Assembly: GCF_040643435.1 (NCBI RefSeq)
Contig: NZ_JBEYUH010000011.1
Coordinates: 92,889-156,888 of the forward strand
DNA from: Rhodococcus sp040643435
GTDB taxonomy: Bacteria > Actinomycetota > Actinomycetes > Mycobacteriales > Mycobacteriaceae
DNA length: 64,000 bases
Reading direction: 5' to 3'
In this document: positions 53,817 to 62,022 of the stretch, one piece after another
Numbering within the stretch: position 1 is the stretch's first letter
How the letters are laid out: every line of letters starts with the position of its first letter
Made by a program: the position numbers and the translations under genes
The notes under the pieces: generated by a model
What the model was told of the DNA's origin: nothing
Databases searched by the model: none
Seen by the model: the letters and a program-made list of their open reading frames with translations, nothing else

Positions 53817-55409
53817 TCAGGACAGGTCGACCTGCTCCACGCGGGCGTCGAGCGCCTCGGTGATCTGGGCAATCTCCGAATCACCCACGACACGGTCGAC
53901 GCGCAGGATCACGGTGGCGCCCGGTCCCTCCGCGTCCTGGCTCAGAGCCGCCGCCTGGATGTCGATATTCGCGTTGCCGAGCACGGTGCCGAGCGTTCCG
54001 AGGACACCCGGACGATCCTGGTAGTGGACGATCACATTGTGGCCCTCGGCCCGCAGGTCGAAGCTGCGACCGTTGATGTTGACGATCTTCTCGACCTGCT
54101 GCAGACCGGTCAGCGCACCCGCGACCGACGTGACGTGGCCGTCCGGTGCCACGGCCCGAACCTCGACGGCGCTGCGGTGCGTGCGAGCCTCGCTCACGCG
54201 CTCCACCTCGACGGTGACTCCACGCTGCTCGGCGAGCTTGGGGGCGTTGACGAAGGTGACCGGCTCGTCGCTGCTCGCGGAGAACAGCCCCCGCAGTGCG
54301 GCGAGACCGAGGATGTCGACATTCTCCGCCGAGAGCTCACCGCTCGCGACGACCTGTACGTTCTGCACGGCCTCGGGCGACAAGGTGCCGGCGAGCAGGC
54401 CGAGCTTGCGGACGAGCTCGAGCCACGGCGCGACCTCCTCGCCCACGGGACCACCCGACACGTTGACGGCGTCGGGCACGAACTCGCCGGCGAGGGCGAG
54501 CAGCACGCTCTTGGCGACGTCGGTGCCGGCGCGGTCCTGCGCTTCGGCGGTGGATGCGCCCAGGTGCGGGGTGACGACGACGTTGTCGAGGTCGAACAGC
54601 TTCGAATCGGTGCACGGCTCGGTCTCGAAGACGTCCAGACCGGCGGCACGCACCTTGCCGTCGACGAGCGCGTCGTACAGCGCGTCCTCGTCGATCAGGC
54701 CGCCGCGAGCGGCGTTGACGATGATGACACCGTCCTTGGCCTTGGCGAGCCGCTCGGCGTTGATCAGACCGGCCGTCTCCTTGGTCTTGGGCAGGTGCAC
54801 CGAGATGAAGTCCGCGCGCGCGACGAGTTCGTCGATGTCGACGAGCTCGATGCCCAGCTGTGCGGCACGCGCAGCCGGCAGGTAGGGGTCGTACGCGATG
54901 ACGTGGGTCTCGAAGGCCGCGAGCCGCTGAGCGAACAGCTGGCCGATACGGCCGAGGCCGACGACGCCGACCGTCTTACCGAGGATCTCGGTGCCGTTGA
55001 AGCTCGACCGCTTCCAGGTGCGCTCGCGCAGAGTGCGGTCGGCGGCAGGGACCTGACGAGCCGCGGACATGAGGAGCGCGACAGCGTGCTCGGCAGCGGA
55101 GTGGATGTTGGAGGTAGGCGCGTTGACGACCATCACTCCGCGTTCGGTGGCAGCGGCGATGTCGACGTTGTCGAGGCCGACACCGGCGCGACCGACGATC
55201 TTGAGATTGGGTGCCGCAGCGAGCACCTCGGCATCGACGGTGGTCGCGGAGCGGACCAGCAACGCCTGAGCCTCGGGTACGGCCGCAAGTAGGGCGGGGC
55301 GGTCCGGGCCGTCCACCCAGCGCACCTCGACACCGTCACCGAGCGCATCGACGGTCGACTGCGCAAGCTTGTCGGCGATCAGGACTACTGGACGGCCATT
55401 CTGGCTCAC
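53817..55409 (-). CDS. serA: D-3-phosphoglycerate dehydrogenase (type with ASB and ACT domains)
   Basis: A 530-residue enzyme for the first step of serine synthesis. The Rossmann domain has VGVVGLGRIGQLFAQRL; an intervening domain (ASB, about 315-450) and a C-terminal ACT domain follow, the long mycobacterial form inhibited by serine. GTG start. Serine feeds cysteine, so it is functionally linked to the sulfur genes. Confidence 0.96.
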   Translation of the reverse strand: MSQNGRPVVLIADKLAQSTVDALGDGVEVRWVDGPDRPALLAAVPEAQALLVRSATTVDAEVLAAAPNLKIVGRAGVGLDNVDIAAATERGVMVVNAPTSNIHSAAEHAVALLMSAARQVPAADRTLRERTWKRSSFNGTEILGKTVGVVGLGRIGQLFAQRLAAFETHVIAYDPYLPAARAAQLGIELVDIDELVARADFISVHLPKTKETAGLINAERLAKAKDGVIIVNAARGGLIDEDALYDALVDGKVRAAGLDVFETEPCTDSKLFDLDNVVVTPHLGASTAEAQDRAGTDVAKSVLLALAGEFVPDAVNVSGGPVGEEVAPWLELVRKLGLLAGTLSPEAVQNVQVVASGELSAENVDILGLAALRGLFSASSDEPVTFVNAPKLAEQRGVTVEVERVSEARTHRSAVEVRAVAPDGHVTSVAGALTGLQQVEKIVNINGRSFDLRAEGHNVIVHYQDRPGVLGTLGTVLGNANIDIQAAALSQDAEGPGATVILRVDRVVGDSEIAQITEALDARVEQVDLS

Positions 55410-55493
55410 GTGCGAACTCCCTGTGTCGTGAATGTGTGGGTGGTCGTCGGCGCCGGCGTCCGGCAGAAGGCGTGTTCACCCAGGACCGCTCAC

Positions 55494-55499
55494 AGTTTA
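55494..55499 (-). promoter_or_regulatory. Possible serA -10 box
   Basis: TAAACT on the minus strand is the best -10 candidate in the 208-base gap before serA; no convincing -35 was seen and the 5' leader would be about 75 bases. Nothing else is recognised in this gap. Confidence 0.3.
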
Positions 55500-55617
55500 G
55501 TGCCCCGGTCCCCACTACGGGCCCACCGGGATCGCCCTCCGGTGAATATCACGTCGGGTGGGGCCTCGCGCGATCCTGGGCCGAACCGATAACCGGCCGA
55601 AAGACGTCGCCGTCCCC

Positions 55618-57432
55618 TCAGCGTCGCCGCCGCAGATGCCTGGCGCCCGGTGCCGGACGCGGCCTCCGCCGTGCGCGCCGTCCGGCGATCCCCGTCGGCG
55701 AAATGTCCGAACGCGCACGAATTGTCCGGCGCGTGAGACCGGTGTCGTGCCGGTGCCGGAAGGCGATCACGGCAGCACGAGGCGTGGGATGGAACCGGTC
55801 CCGGTCGAAACGGTTCGCCGATTGCAGGTGCATGAGCTTGTCTCTCTGCCGGTCCTCCAATGCCGCAAAACCGAATCGAATTCCGTTGTGGGACAGGTAC
55901 TCATCGAGACGCTCGACTTCTTCGACCGACGTCGTGTCGAGATCGGTGATCGGCTGGGCCACGAGGATCACCCACTCCACCCGATCGGATCGCTCCTGTA
56001 CGAGTGCGCGCACATATCCCGTGAGAATCGAGCCGTTCGCGAAGAACAGCGGTGCGTCGAACCGCACCAGTAGGAGACCTCTGATCCGGTGACCTTCGGG
56101 ATGGCGATCCCTGTCGTGATATCCGGCGATTCCGGGGACTTCGACGAGTTCGGCACGGTGAGGCCGCCATGCCTGGATCGCCAACGCCATCAGCGACAGC
56201 GCGATCGCGATCAGTACACCTCGCAGCACGCCCGTGAGAATGACGGCGACCGATGCCGCGATGCACAAACCGAATTCGATCTTGGCGACCCGCCACAGAT
56301 GCCCGACCTTGGCGAACTTGAACTGCGCGCTCGCAGCGACGATGACGACGGCGCTGAGCGCAGAGCGCGGGAGGTCGCCCGTCGCGCCGGGTGCGAGCAG
56401 GAGGAAGGCCGCGACCGTCAGCGCTCCCACCACTCCGGCGAGTTGTGTGTGCGCACCCACACGTTGGACGACAGGCGTGCGGCTTCCGCTACCGCACACC
56501 GGGAACCCGCCCGTGACACCGGCCGCGAGGTTCGCGACGCCGAGCGCCCGCATCTCGGAGCTCCCGTTCACGTCCTCACCGCGCTCGGACGAGAAAGCGC
56601 GGGACACGACGGCGGTGTCGGCGAAACCTATGATGGCGATCGCGACAGCGGGGCCGAGCAGCGTCGCGACGTCGCTCCACGCGAGCCCGCCGAGGGAAGG
56701 ACCCGGGAGCCCCGACGGGAGCGCGCCCACCGTCTCGAATTTGTCGCCCAGCCCGAAGGCGGCCGTCACCCCGGTGGCCATGACGACCCCGACCAGGATG
56801 CCCGGAACGCGTGGCCACAGCACCTTTATCACCACGATCAGGATCAGGGTCCCGCCGCCGAGGAGGAAGGCGAGCGATTCGAGCGCACCCCCGCGCACCG
56901 CGTCCGCAGCATTCCGGAGGTTCGCGAAGAAGTCGGTCGCCCGGGTATTCGCACCGAGCAGGTGCGGAACCTCGCTCGTGATGACGATCAGAGCGATGGC
57001 GTTGAGAAATCCGACCCTGATGGGGTTGGACAGCAGTTCTGTGATGAACCCGAGACGGAGAATCCCGCTGCACAACAGCAGAATTCCGACTATCAGGGCG
57101 AGCAGACCGGCAAGCGCAGCGGCGCGGGCGGGATCTCCCGCCGCAGCGAGGGGAACGACCGCCGCAGCGATCAGCGGTGCCAGGGCCGAAGACGGAACGA
57201 CCACGAGGATGCGCGACGGACCGACGAGCGCGTACACCAGCATCGGCACGATCGTGGCGTACATGCCCATGTGGGCGGGCAATCCCGCCGCTGCCGCGTA
57301 TCCCATGCCGGTGGGCACGAGAAGTGCGCTGACCACCAGACCCGCAGTGATGTCGGCCCGCAGCCATCCGCGCTGATACCTGCGCGCCGTGGCGATGCCG
57401 GGAATCCGGCTCACGGCGGCCGAAAGCCACAT
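55618..57432 (-). CDS. SulP-family anion transporter with STAS domain
   Basis: A 604-residue transporter. The N-terminal membrane domain (about 20-420) begins WLRADITAGLVVSALLVPTGMGY (given in part), a SulP hallmark; a C-terminal STAS domain (about 440-545) follows. SulP proteins carry sulfate, bicarbonate, or dicarboxylates; no carbonic anhydrase is nearby. ATG 57432 is chosen since CATACT lies six bases upstream; the frame extends to 57498. The last 45 residues are Arg/Pro-rich and beyond the usual family end. Confidence 0.85.
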   Translation of the reverse strand: MWLSAAVSRIPGIATARRYQRGWLRADITAGLVVSALLVPTGMGYAAAAGLPAHMGMYATIVPMLVYALVGPSRILVVVPSSALAPLIAAAVVPLAAAGDPARAAALAGLLALIVGILLLCSGILRLGFITELLSNPIRVGFLNAIALIVITSEVPHLLGANTRATDFFANLRNAADAVRGGALESLAFLLGGGTLILIVVIKVLWPRVPGILVGVVMATGVTAAFGLGDKFETVGALPSGLPGPSLGGLAWSDVATLLGPAVAIAIIGFADTAVVSRAFSSERGEDVNGSSEMRALGVANLAAGVTGGFPVCGSGSRTPVVQRVGAHTQLAGVVGALTVAAFLLLAPGATGDLPRSALSAVVIVAASAQFKFAKVGHLWRVAKIEFGLCIAASVAVILTGVLRGVLIAIALSLMALAIQAWRPHRAELVEVPGIAGYHDRDRHPEGHRIRGLLLVRFDAPLFFANGSILTGYVRALVQERSDRVEWVILVAQPITDLDTTSVEEVERLDEYLSHNGIRFGFAALEDRQRDKLMHLQSANRFDRDRFHPTPRAAVIAFRHRHDTGLTRRTIRARSDISPTGIAGRRARRRPRPAPGARHLRRRR

Positions 57433-57520
57433 TGGGCAAGTATGGTCCGTCGGCGTCGTCCCCGTCCGGCACGTGGAGAGATTCGTTTCGGCGCGCACCG
57501 AGCGCAGGCATCACTCGGAA

Positions 57521-57561
57521 CGACGGCAGCCCGCCACCTTTTCGGTGGCGGGCTGCCGTCG
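57521..57561 (-). terminator. Terminator of the ilvBNC operon
   Basis: CGACGGCAGCCCGCCACC (57521-57538) and GGTGGCGGGCTGCCGTCG (57544-57561) form a perfect 18-bp stem with a TTTTC loop, 18 bases after the ilvC stop. Confidence 0.85.
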
Positions 57562-57579
57562 CGGCCGGGATGGAGACGA

Positions 57580-58593
57580 CTAAGCGGTCTCGGTGATCGG
57601 GCGATCGACCCAGCTCATCAGGTCGCGCAGCTGCTTGCCGACGACCTCGATGCCGTGCTCCGCATTCTCCTTGCGCAGTGCCTCGAGCTCCTTGTTGCCG
57701 CCCTCGACGTTGGCGACGAGGCGCTTGACGAAGGTGCCGTCCTGGATGTCCTTGAGGATCTCCTTCATGCGCTCCTTGGTGCCGGCGTCGATGACGCGCG
57801 GGCCGGAGAGGTAGCCACCGAACTCGGCGGTGTCGGAGACCGAGTAGTTCATGCGGGCGATGCCACCCTCGTACATGAGGTCGACGATGAGCTTGAGCTC
57901 GTGGAGAACCTCGAAGTACGCCATCTCGGGGGCGTAACCCGCCTCGACCATGACGTCGAAACCGGTCTTGACCAGTTCCTCGGTGCCACCGCAGAGCACG
58001 GCCTGCTCACCGAACAGGTCGGTCTCGGTCTCTTCCTTGAAGGTGGTCTTGATGACACCGGCGCGGGTGCCGCCGATGCCCTTGGCGTAGGACAGCGCGA
58101 GCGCCTGGCCCTCACCCTTGGGGTCCTGGTGGACGGCGATGAGCGCCGGAACGCCCTTGCCGTCGACGAACTGGCGCCGCACGAGGTGGCCGGGGCCCTT
58201 GGGGGCGACCATCGCGACGGTGACGTTCTCGGGAGCCTCGATGAGACCGAAGTGGATGTTGAGGCCGTGGCCGAAGAACAGCGCGTCGCCGTCCTTCAGG
58301 TTGGGCTCGATGTCGTTCTTGAAGATCGACGCCTGCGCGGTGTCGGGAGCGAGCACCATGATGACGTCGGCCCACTCGGCGACCTCTGCGGGGGTGCCGA
58401 CGGTCAGGCCCGCCTCCTCGGCCTTGGCCCGCGACTTCGAGCCTTCCTTCAGACCGATGCGAACGTCGACGCCCGAGTCGCGCAGGCTCAGCGAGTGCGC
58501 GTGTCCCTGACTGCCGTAGCCGATGACGGCGACCTTACGACCCTGGATGATCGACAGGTCGGCATCGTCGTCGTAGAACATCTCGACTGCCAC
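57580..58593 (-). CDS. ilvC: Ketol-acid reductoisomerase
   Basis: A 337-residue class I enzyme converting acetolactate to dihydroxyisovalerate using NADPH. VAVIGYGSQGHAHSLSLRDSG is the nucleotide site (given in part) and the C-terminal helical domain has the GGTEELVKTGFDV and EVLHELKLIVDLMYEGG metal motifs. GTG 58593 follows AGAGGT by about eight bases. Last gene of ilvBNC. Confidence 0.96.
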   Translation of the reverse strand: MAVEMFYDDDADLSIIQGRKVAVIGYGSQGHAHSLSLRDSGVDVRIGLKEGSKSRAKAEEAGLTVGTPAEVAEWADVIMVLAPDTAQASIFKNDIEPNLKDGDALFFGHGLNIHFGLIEAPENVTVAMVAPKGPGHLVRRQFVDGKGVPALIAVHQDPKGEGQALALSYAKGIGGTRAGVIKTTFKEETETDLFGEQAVLCGGTEELVKTGFDVMVEAGYAPEMAYFEVLHELKLIVDLMYEGGIARMNYSVSDTAEFGGYLSGPRVIDAGTKERMKEILKDIQDGTFVKRLVANVEGGNKELEALRKENAEHGIEVVGKQLRDLMSWVDRPITETA

Positions 58594-58631
58594 AGTAATT
58601 ACCTCTTTCAGCAAGTATGGGTGTGTTAAGG

Positions 58632-59135
58632 CTAACGGGTAGCCGTGATGGACTTCGGACCGCGTCCGACCGCGACGACACCGGACTGGACGATCTCGCG
58701 GATTCCGTACGGTTCGAGCATGCGCAGCAGCGCATCGAGCTTGGACCGTGTACCGGTGGCCTCGATGGTCAGCGACTCGGGCGAGACGTCGATCACCTTG
58801 GCCCGGAAGAGATTCACCGTCTCGATCACCTGGGTGCGGACGCTCGCGTCCGCCCGCACCTTGATGAGCACGAGTTCGCGGGCGACGGACGCCTCGTCCT
58901 CCTGCTCGACGATCTTGATGACGTTGACGAGTTTGTTGAGCTGCTTGGTGACCTGCTCGAGCGGAAACTCGTCGACGGTCACCACGATCGTCATCCGCGA
59001 GATGTCGGGCACCTCGGTGCCACCGACCGCAAGGGACTCGATGTTGAATCCGCGGCGCGAGAACAGCGACGCGACGCGGGCGAGCACGCCCGGCTTGTCC
59101 TCGACGAGAACACTGAGAGTGTGGCTCGTGCTCAC
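58632..59135 (-). CDS. ilvN: Acetolactate synthase small (regulatory) subunit
   Basis: A 167-residue subunit with an N-terminal ACT domain (HTLSVLVEDKPGVLARVASLF, residues 4-75) that binds valine for feedback inhibition, and the C-terminal ALS_ss_C domain. GTG 59135 overlaps the ilvB stop (GTGA). Confidence 0.96.
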   Translation of the reverse strand: MSTSHTLSVLVEDKPGVLARVASLFSRRGFNIESLAVGGTEVPDISRMTIVVTVDEFPLEQVTKQLNKLVNVIKIVEQEDEASVARELVLIKVRADASVRTQVIETVNLFRAKVIDVSPESLTIEATGTRSKLDALLRMLEPYGIREIVQSGVVAVGRGPKSITATR

Positions 59136-61072
59136 TTGGTCTCCTCCTGGGCCGCAGCGTTCTCGGTGCGGGCTTCGAGCGCATCGATGGTCTCGTGGAT
59201 GACGGCAGGATCGTCGGCGGCAGCGTCGTCGTCGAACAGCGGCCGGATGTCGCGCGCGGCCATGATCTCGTCGTTGCTCGTGCCGGCGGCGACCATGGGC
59301 CACACCTGCGCGTCCTTGCCGACGATGAAGTCGATCACCACGGGACGGTCGTTGATCTCCTGCGCCCGGCGGATGGCCGGCTCGACGTCCTCTTCGCGCT
59401 CGACTCGGATACCCACACAACCGAGGGCCTCGGCGAGCTTGACGAAGTCGGGGATCCGCAGCGAGTGCGTGGCCAGGTCGGTGTTCGAGTACCGCTCCTC
59501 GTAGAAGAGCGTCTGCCACTGCCGGACCATGCCGAGATTGCCGTTGTTGATCAGGGCGACCTTGATCGGCACGCCTTCGACAGCGCAGGTCGCGAGTTCC
59601 TGATTGGTCATCTGGAAGCAGCCGTCGCCGTCGATGGCCCACACCTCGGCCTCGGGCCGACCCATCTTGGCGCCCATCGCGGCGGGCACCGCGTAGCCCA
59701 TGGTGCCCAGACCACCGGAGTTGAGCCAGGTGCGCGGCTTCTCGTAGTCGACGAACTGTGCGGCCCACATCTGGTGCTGGCCGACCCCGGCGCAGTAGAT
59801 CGCATCCGGGCCGGCGAGCTTGCCGACGGCCTGGATGACGTACTGCGGCGACAAGGTGTCGTCGGCGGGACGGTCGTAGCTCAGCGGGTAGGTGCGACGG
59901 ATGTCGTCCAGATACGCCCACCAGGCCGAGTAATCGAGCTTCGTGCCGGTCGCGAGATCGGCGCGGATGGCCTCGATCAGCTCGACGATGACCTCCTTGC
60001 AGTCACCGACGATCGGAACGTCGGCGTGCCGGTTCTTGCCGATCTCCGCCGGGTCGATATCGGCGTGGATGACCTTGGCGTCGGGCGCGAAGGAGTCGAG
60101 CTGCCCGGTCACGCGATCGTCGAAACGAGCACCGAGGGTGATGAGCAGATCGCTCTTCTGCAGTGCGGCCACCGCGGCGACGTTGCCGTGCATACCGGGC
60201 ATTCCGCAGTGCAGGTTGTGGCTGTCGGGGAAGGCGCCGCGGGCCATGAGCGTCGTCACGACCGGGATGCCGGTCAGCTCGGCGAGCTCGAGCAACTCGG
60301 CTGACGCCTCGGCCTTGATGACACCGCCGCCGACGTAGAGCACGGGGTTCTTCGCATCGGCGATCAGTCGCGCGGCTTCGCGGACCTGCTTACCGTGCGG
60401 CTTCGTCACGGGACGGTAGCCGGGCAGGTGCATCTCCGGCGGCCAGCTGAAAGTGGTCTGCGCCTGGAGGATGTCCTTGGGGATGTCGACGAGGACAGCA
60501 CCGGGACGCCCCGACGAAGCGAGGTAGAACGCCTCGGCCAGGATGCGCGGGATGTCGGCGCCGTCGGTGACGAGGAAGTTGTGCTTGGTGATCGGCATCG
60601 TGATGCCGGAGATGTCCGCTTCCTGGAAGGCGTCGGTGCCGATGAGGGGACGACCGACCTGGCCGGTGATCGCGACGACGGGCACGGAGTCCATCTGCGC
60701 ATCGGCAAGCGGGGTGACGAGGTTGGTCGCGCCCGGACCGGAGGTGGCCATGCACACGCCCACCTTGCCGGTGGCCTGGGCGTATCCGGTGGCCGCGTGG
60801 CCGGCGCCCTGCTCGTGCCGGACGAGCACGTGGCGCACGCGCCGCGAATCGAAGAGCGGATCGTAGACGGGGAGGATCGCGCCGCCGGGAATACCGAATA
60901 CCGTGTCGACCTCGAGTTCCTCGAGTGCGCGGACCACCGACTGCGCGCCGGTGACCCGCTCGGGGGCGACCTGGCGTCGGTTGGCGGGCTGCGCTGCTGC
61001 AGCTGCGGGAGTCGGGGTAGCGGACCCCGGCTTGCGCGGCGAGGGTTGAGGCCGTGCGGTTGGTGCGCTCAC
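59132..61072 (-). CDS. ilvB: Acetolactate synthase large subunit
   Basis: A 646-residue thiamine-diphosphate enzyme condensing pyruvate with pyruvate or 2-oxobutyrate. A 40-residue Ala/Pro-rich N-terminus precedes the family start; the catalytic Glu is in RHEQGAGHAATGYA, and the ThDP/metal motif is GDGCFQMTNQELATC. GTG 61072 has GAGGA eight bases upstream. Expression is preceded by a leader peptide and an attenuator hairpin. Confidence 0.95.
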   Translation of the reverse strand: MSAPTARPQPSPRKPGSATPTPAAAAAQPANRRQVAPERVTGAQSVVRALEELEVDTVFGIPGGAILPVYDPLFDSRRVRHVLVRHEQGAGHAATGYAQATGKVGVCMATSGPGATNLVTPLADAQMDSVPVVAITGQVGRPLIGTDAFQEADISGITMPITKHNFLVTDGADIPRILAEAFYLASSGRPGAVLVDIPKDILQAQTTFSWPPEMHLPGYRPVTKPHGKQVREAARLIADAKNPVLYVGGGVIKAEASAELLELAELTGIPVVTTLMARGAFPDSHNLHCGMPGMHGNVAAVAALQKSDLLITLGARFDDRVTGQLDSFAPDAKVIHADIDPAEIGKNRHADVPIVGDCKEVIVELIEAIRADLATGTKLDYSAWWAYLDDIRRTYPLSYDRPADDTLSPQYVIQAVGKLAGPDAIYCAGVGQHQMWAAQFVDYEKPRTWLNSGGLGTMGYAVPAAMGAKMGRPEAEVWAIDGDGCFQMTNQELATCAVEGVPIKVALINNGNLGMVRQWQTLFYEERYSNTDLATHSLRIPDFVKLAEALGCVGIRVEREEDVEPAIRRAQEINDRPVVIDFIVGKDAQVWPMVAAGTSNDEIMAARDIRPLFDDDAAADDPAVIHETIDALEARTENAAAQEETK

Positions 61073-61103
61073 TGCGAATTCCTCTGATTCTGCTCCGGGC
61101 AAC

Positions 61104-61138
61104 AAAAAACCCTCGTCAGCGAGTTGCTGTACGAGGGT
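61104..61138 (-). terminator. ilvB attenuator (intrinsic terminator)
   Basis: On the minus strand ACCCTCGT (61138-61131) and ACGAGGGT (61116-61109) form an 8-bp stem, extended inside by CAGC/GCTG (61129-61126 with 61120-61117 read by position), followed directly by six T. Intrinsic terminator placed between the leader ORF and ilvB. A competing upstream stem, GGCGCGTCGT (61186-61177) with ACGACGCGCC (61148-61139), overlaps the last leader codons. Confidence 0.9.
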
Positions 61139-61169
61139 GGCGCGTCGTGGGCGAGTTGCAGGATGCGGC

Positions 61170-61217
61170 TCAGGCGACGACGCGCCGGCCGATTACGAGC
61201 AACCCATTCTGATTCAC
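61170..61217 (-). CDS. Leader peptide of the ilvBNC attenuator
   Basis: A 15-codon ORF starting GTG and reading (M)NQNGLLVIGRRVVA: six of 15 codons are Leu, Val or Ile. TAACGT stands exactly seven bases upstream, so the message is probably leaderless. With the terminator 32 bases after its stop this is a classic branched-chain amino acid attenuator: stalling at Leu/Val/Ile codons would change folding and prevent termination. Corynebacterial ilvBN is also controlled by leader-peptide attenuation. Confidence 0.85.
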   Translation of the reverse strand: MNQNGLLVIGRRVVA

Positions 61218-61224
61218 GCGCTCG

Positions 61225-61254
61225 ACGTTAAGCGCATGGTGTCCAGACAGTCAA
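61225..61254 (-). promoter_or_regulatory. ilvBNC promoter
   Basis: TTGACT (61254-61249) and TAACGT (61230-61225) on the minus strand with an 18-base spacer form a strong promoter; seven bases separate the -10 from the leader GTG at 61217. Confidence 0.75.
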
Positions 61255-61315
61255 CTTGGTGCGGTCGACCGTCCCAGAATGTGAGATGCCGCGGCTGCAG
61301 TGCGAAGATGTAGAG

Positions 61316-61882
61316 GTGTCATCTTCCCAGCAGCCCGTGCCACCTTCTCCATCATCCCACACGCCCGATTCGACGACGCAGGTCATCCAGATCTCGCGCC
61401 TGTCCTTCGTCGCATGCGGCATCCTGTTCCTCGCGCTGGCCTCTCCCGCCCTCGCGTGGCCCGCAGCCTTCGCCTGGACCCTGATCATCCCGTTCCTCGT
61501 CGCCGCATGGGTCGTCCGTGTGCGGACCGTCGTCGGCCCCGAGGGCATAGTCGCGCGCTCGACCTTCTCGACCACCACCTTGAAGTGGGATTCTCTCGAC
61601 GGCCTTCGGTTCCCGAAGCGGGGCTGGGCCCGCGCACGGCTCACCGACGGCAGCGAGGTCGCGCTGCCCGTGGTCACCTTCGGCCGCCTGCCACAACTGT
61701 CGGAGGCGAGCGGAGGCCGTATCCCCGATCCGTATGCGGCAGCCCGCCGGGCAGAGGAAGAAGAGGCCGACCGCGCCGAGGCAGCACCCGATCCCGTTCC
61801 GGAAGCCGACATCAACGACGATGCTGCCACCGTCGAGAAGACCGACGAGCCCACCGTCGAGAAGAAGGACGAGTCCTCCTGA
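61316..61882 (+). CDS. Membrane-anchored PH-domain protein (Cfp6/Rv3004-like)
   Basis: A 188-residue protein. A Ser/Pro-rich start is followed by two hydrophobic helices (about 28-75) and a bacterial PH-like domain (VVGPEGIVARSTFSTTTLKW; LRFPKRGWARARL), then an acidic, Glu/Ala-rich tail with two TVEKxDE repeats. The mycobacterial homologue beside ilvB is the culture-filtrate antigen Cfp6; its role is unknown. GTG 61316 is preferred, but an upstream in-frame start at 61256 cannot be excluded; no clear RBS at either. Divergent from ilvB. Confidence 0.75.
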   Translation: MSSSQQPVPPSPSSHTPDSTTQVIQISRLSFVACGILFLALASPALAWPAAFAWTLIIPFLVAAWVVRVRTVVGPEGIVARSTFSTTTLKWDSLDGLRFPKRGWARARLTDGSEVALPVVTFGRLPQLSEASGGRIPDPYAAARRAEEEEADRAEAAPDPVPEADINDDAATVEKTDEPTVEKKDESS

Positions 61883-62022
61883 GCCGTGCGACCGGACGCG
61901 AATAGCCGCACCCGACAGCACGCGAGTAGATTCGTCGGTGCCGCTGCCCGGCTCCGCCCAGCCCGGCGACCGGATGCGGCCAGGCCGATTGCGCACACAG
62001 CCACCGTCAAGGAAGTCAGCCC

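Noticed and set aside
61104..61217. T-box riboswitch before ilvB
   Set aside because: No T-box sequence or specifier stem-loop; a translated leader with Leu/Val/Ile codons explains the terminator.
61883..62022. Attenuator before ilvD
   Set aside because: The frames in this 140-base gap lack runs of Leu/Val/Ile codons and no terminator with a T-run is present.
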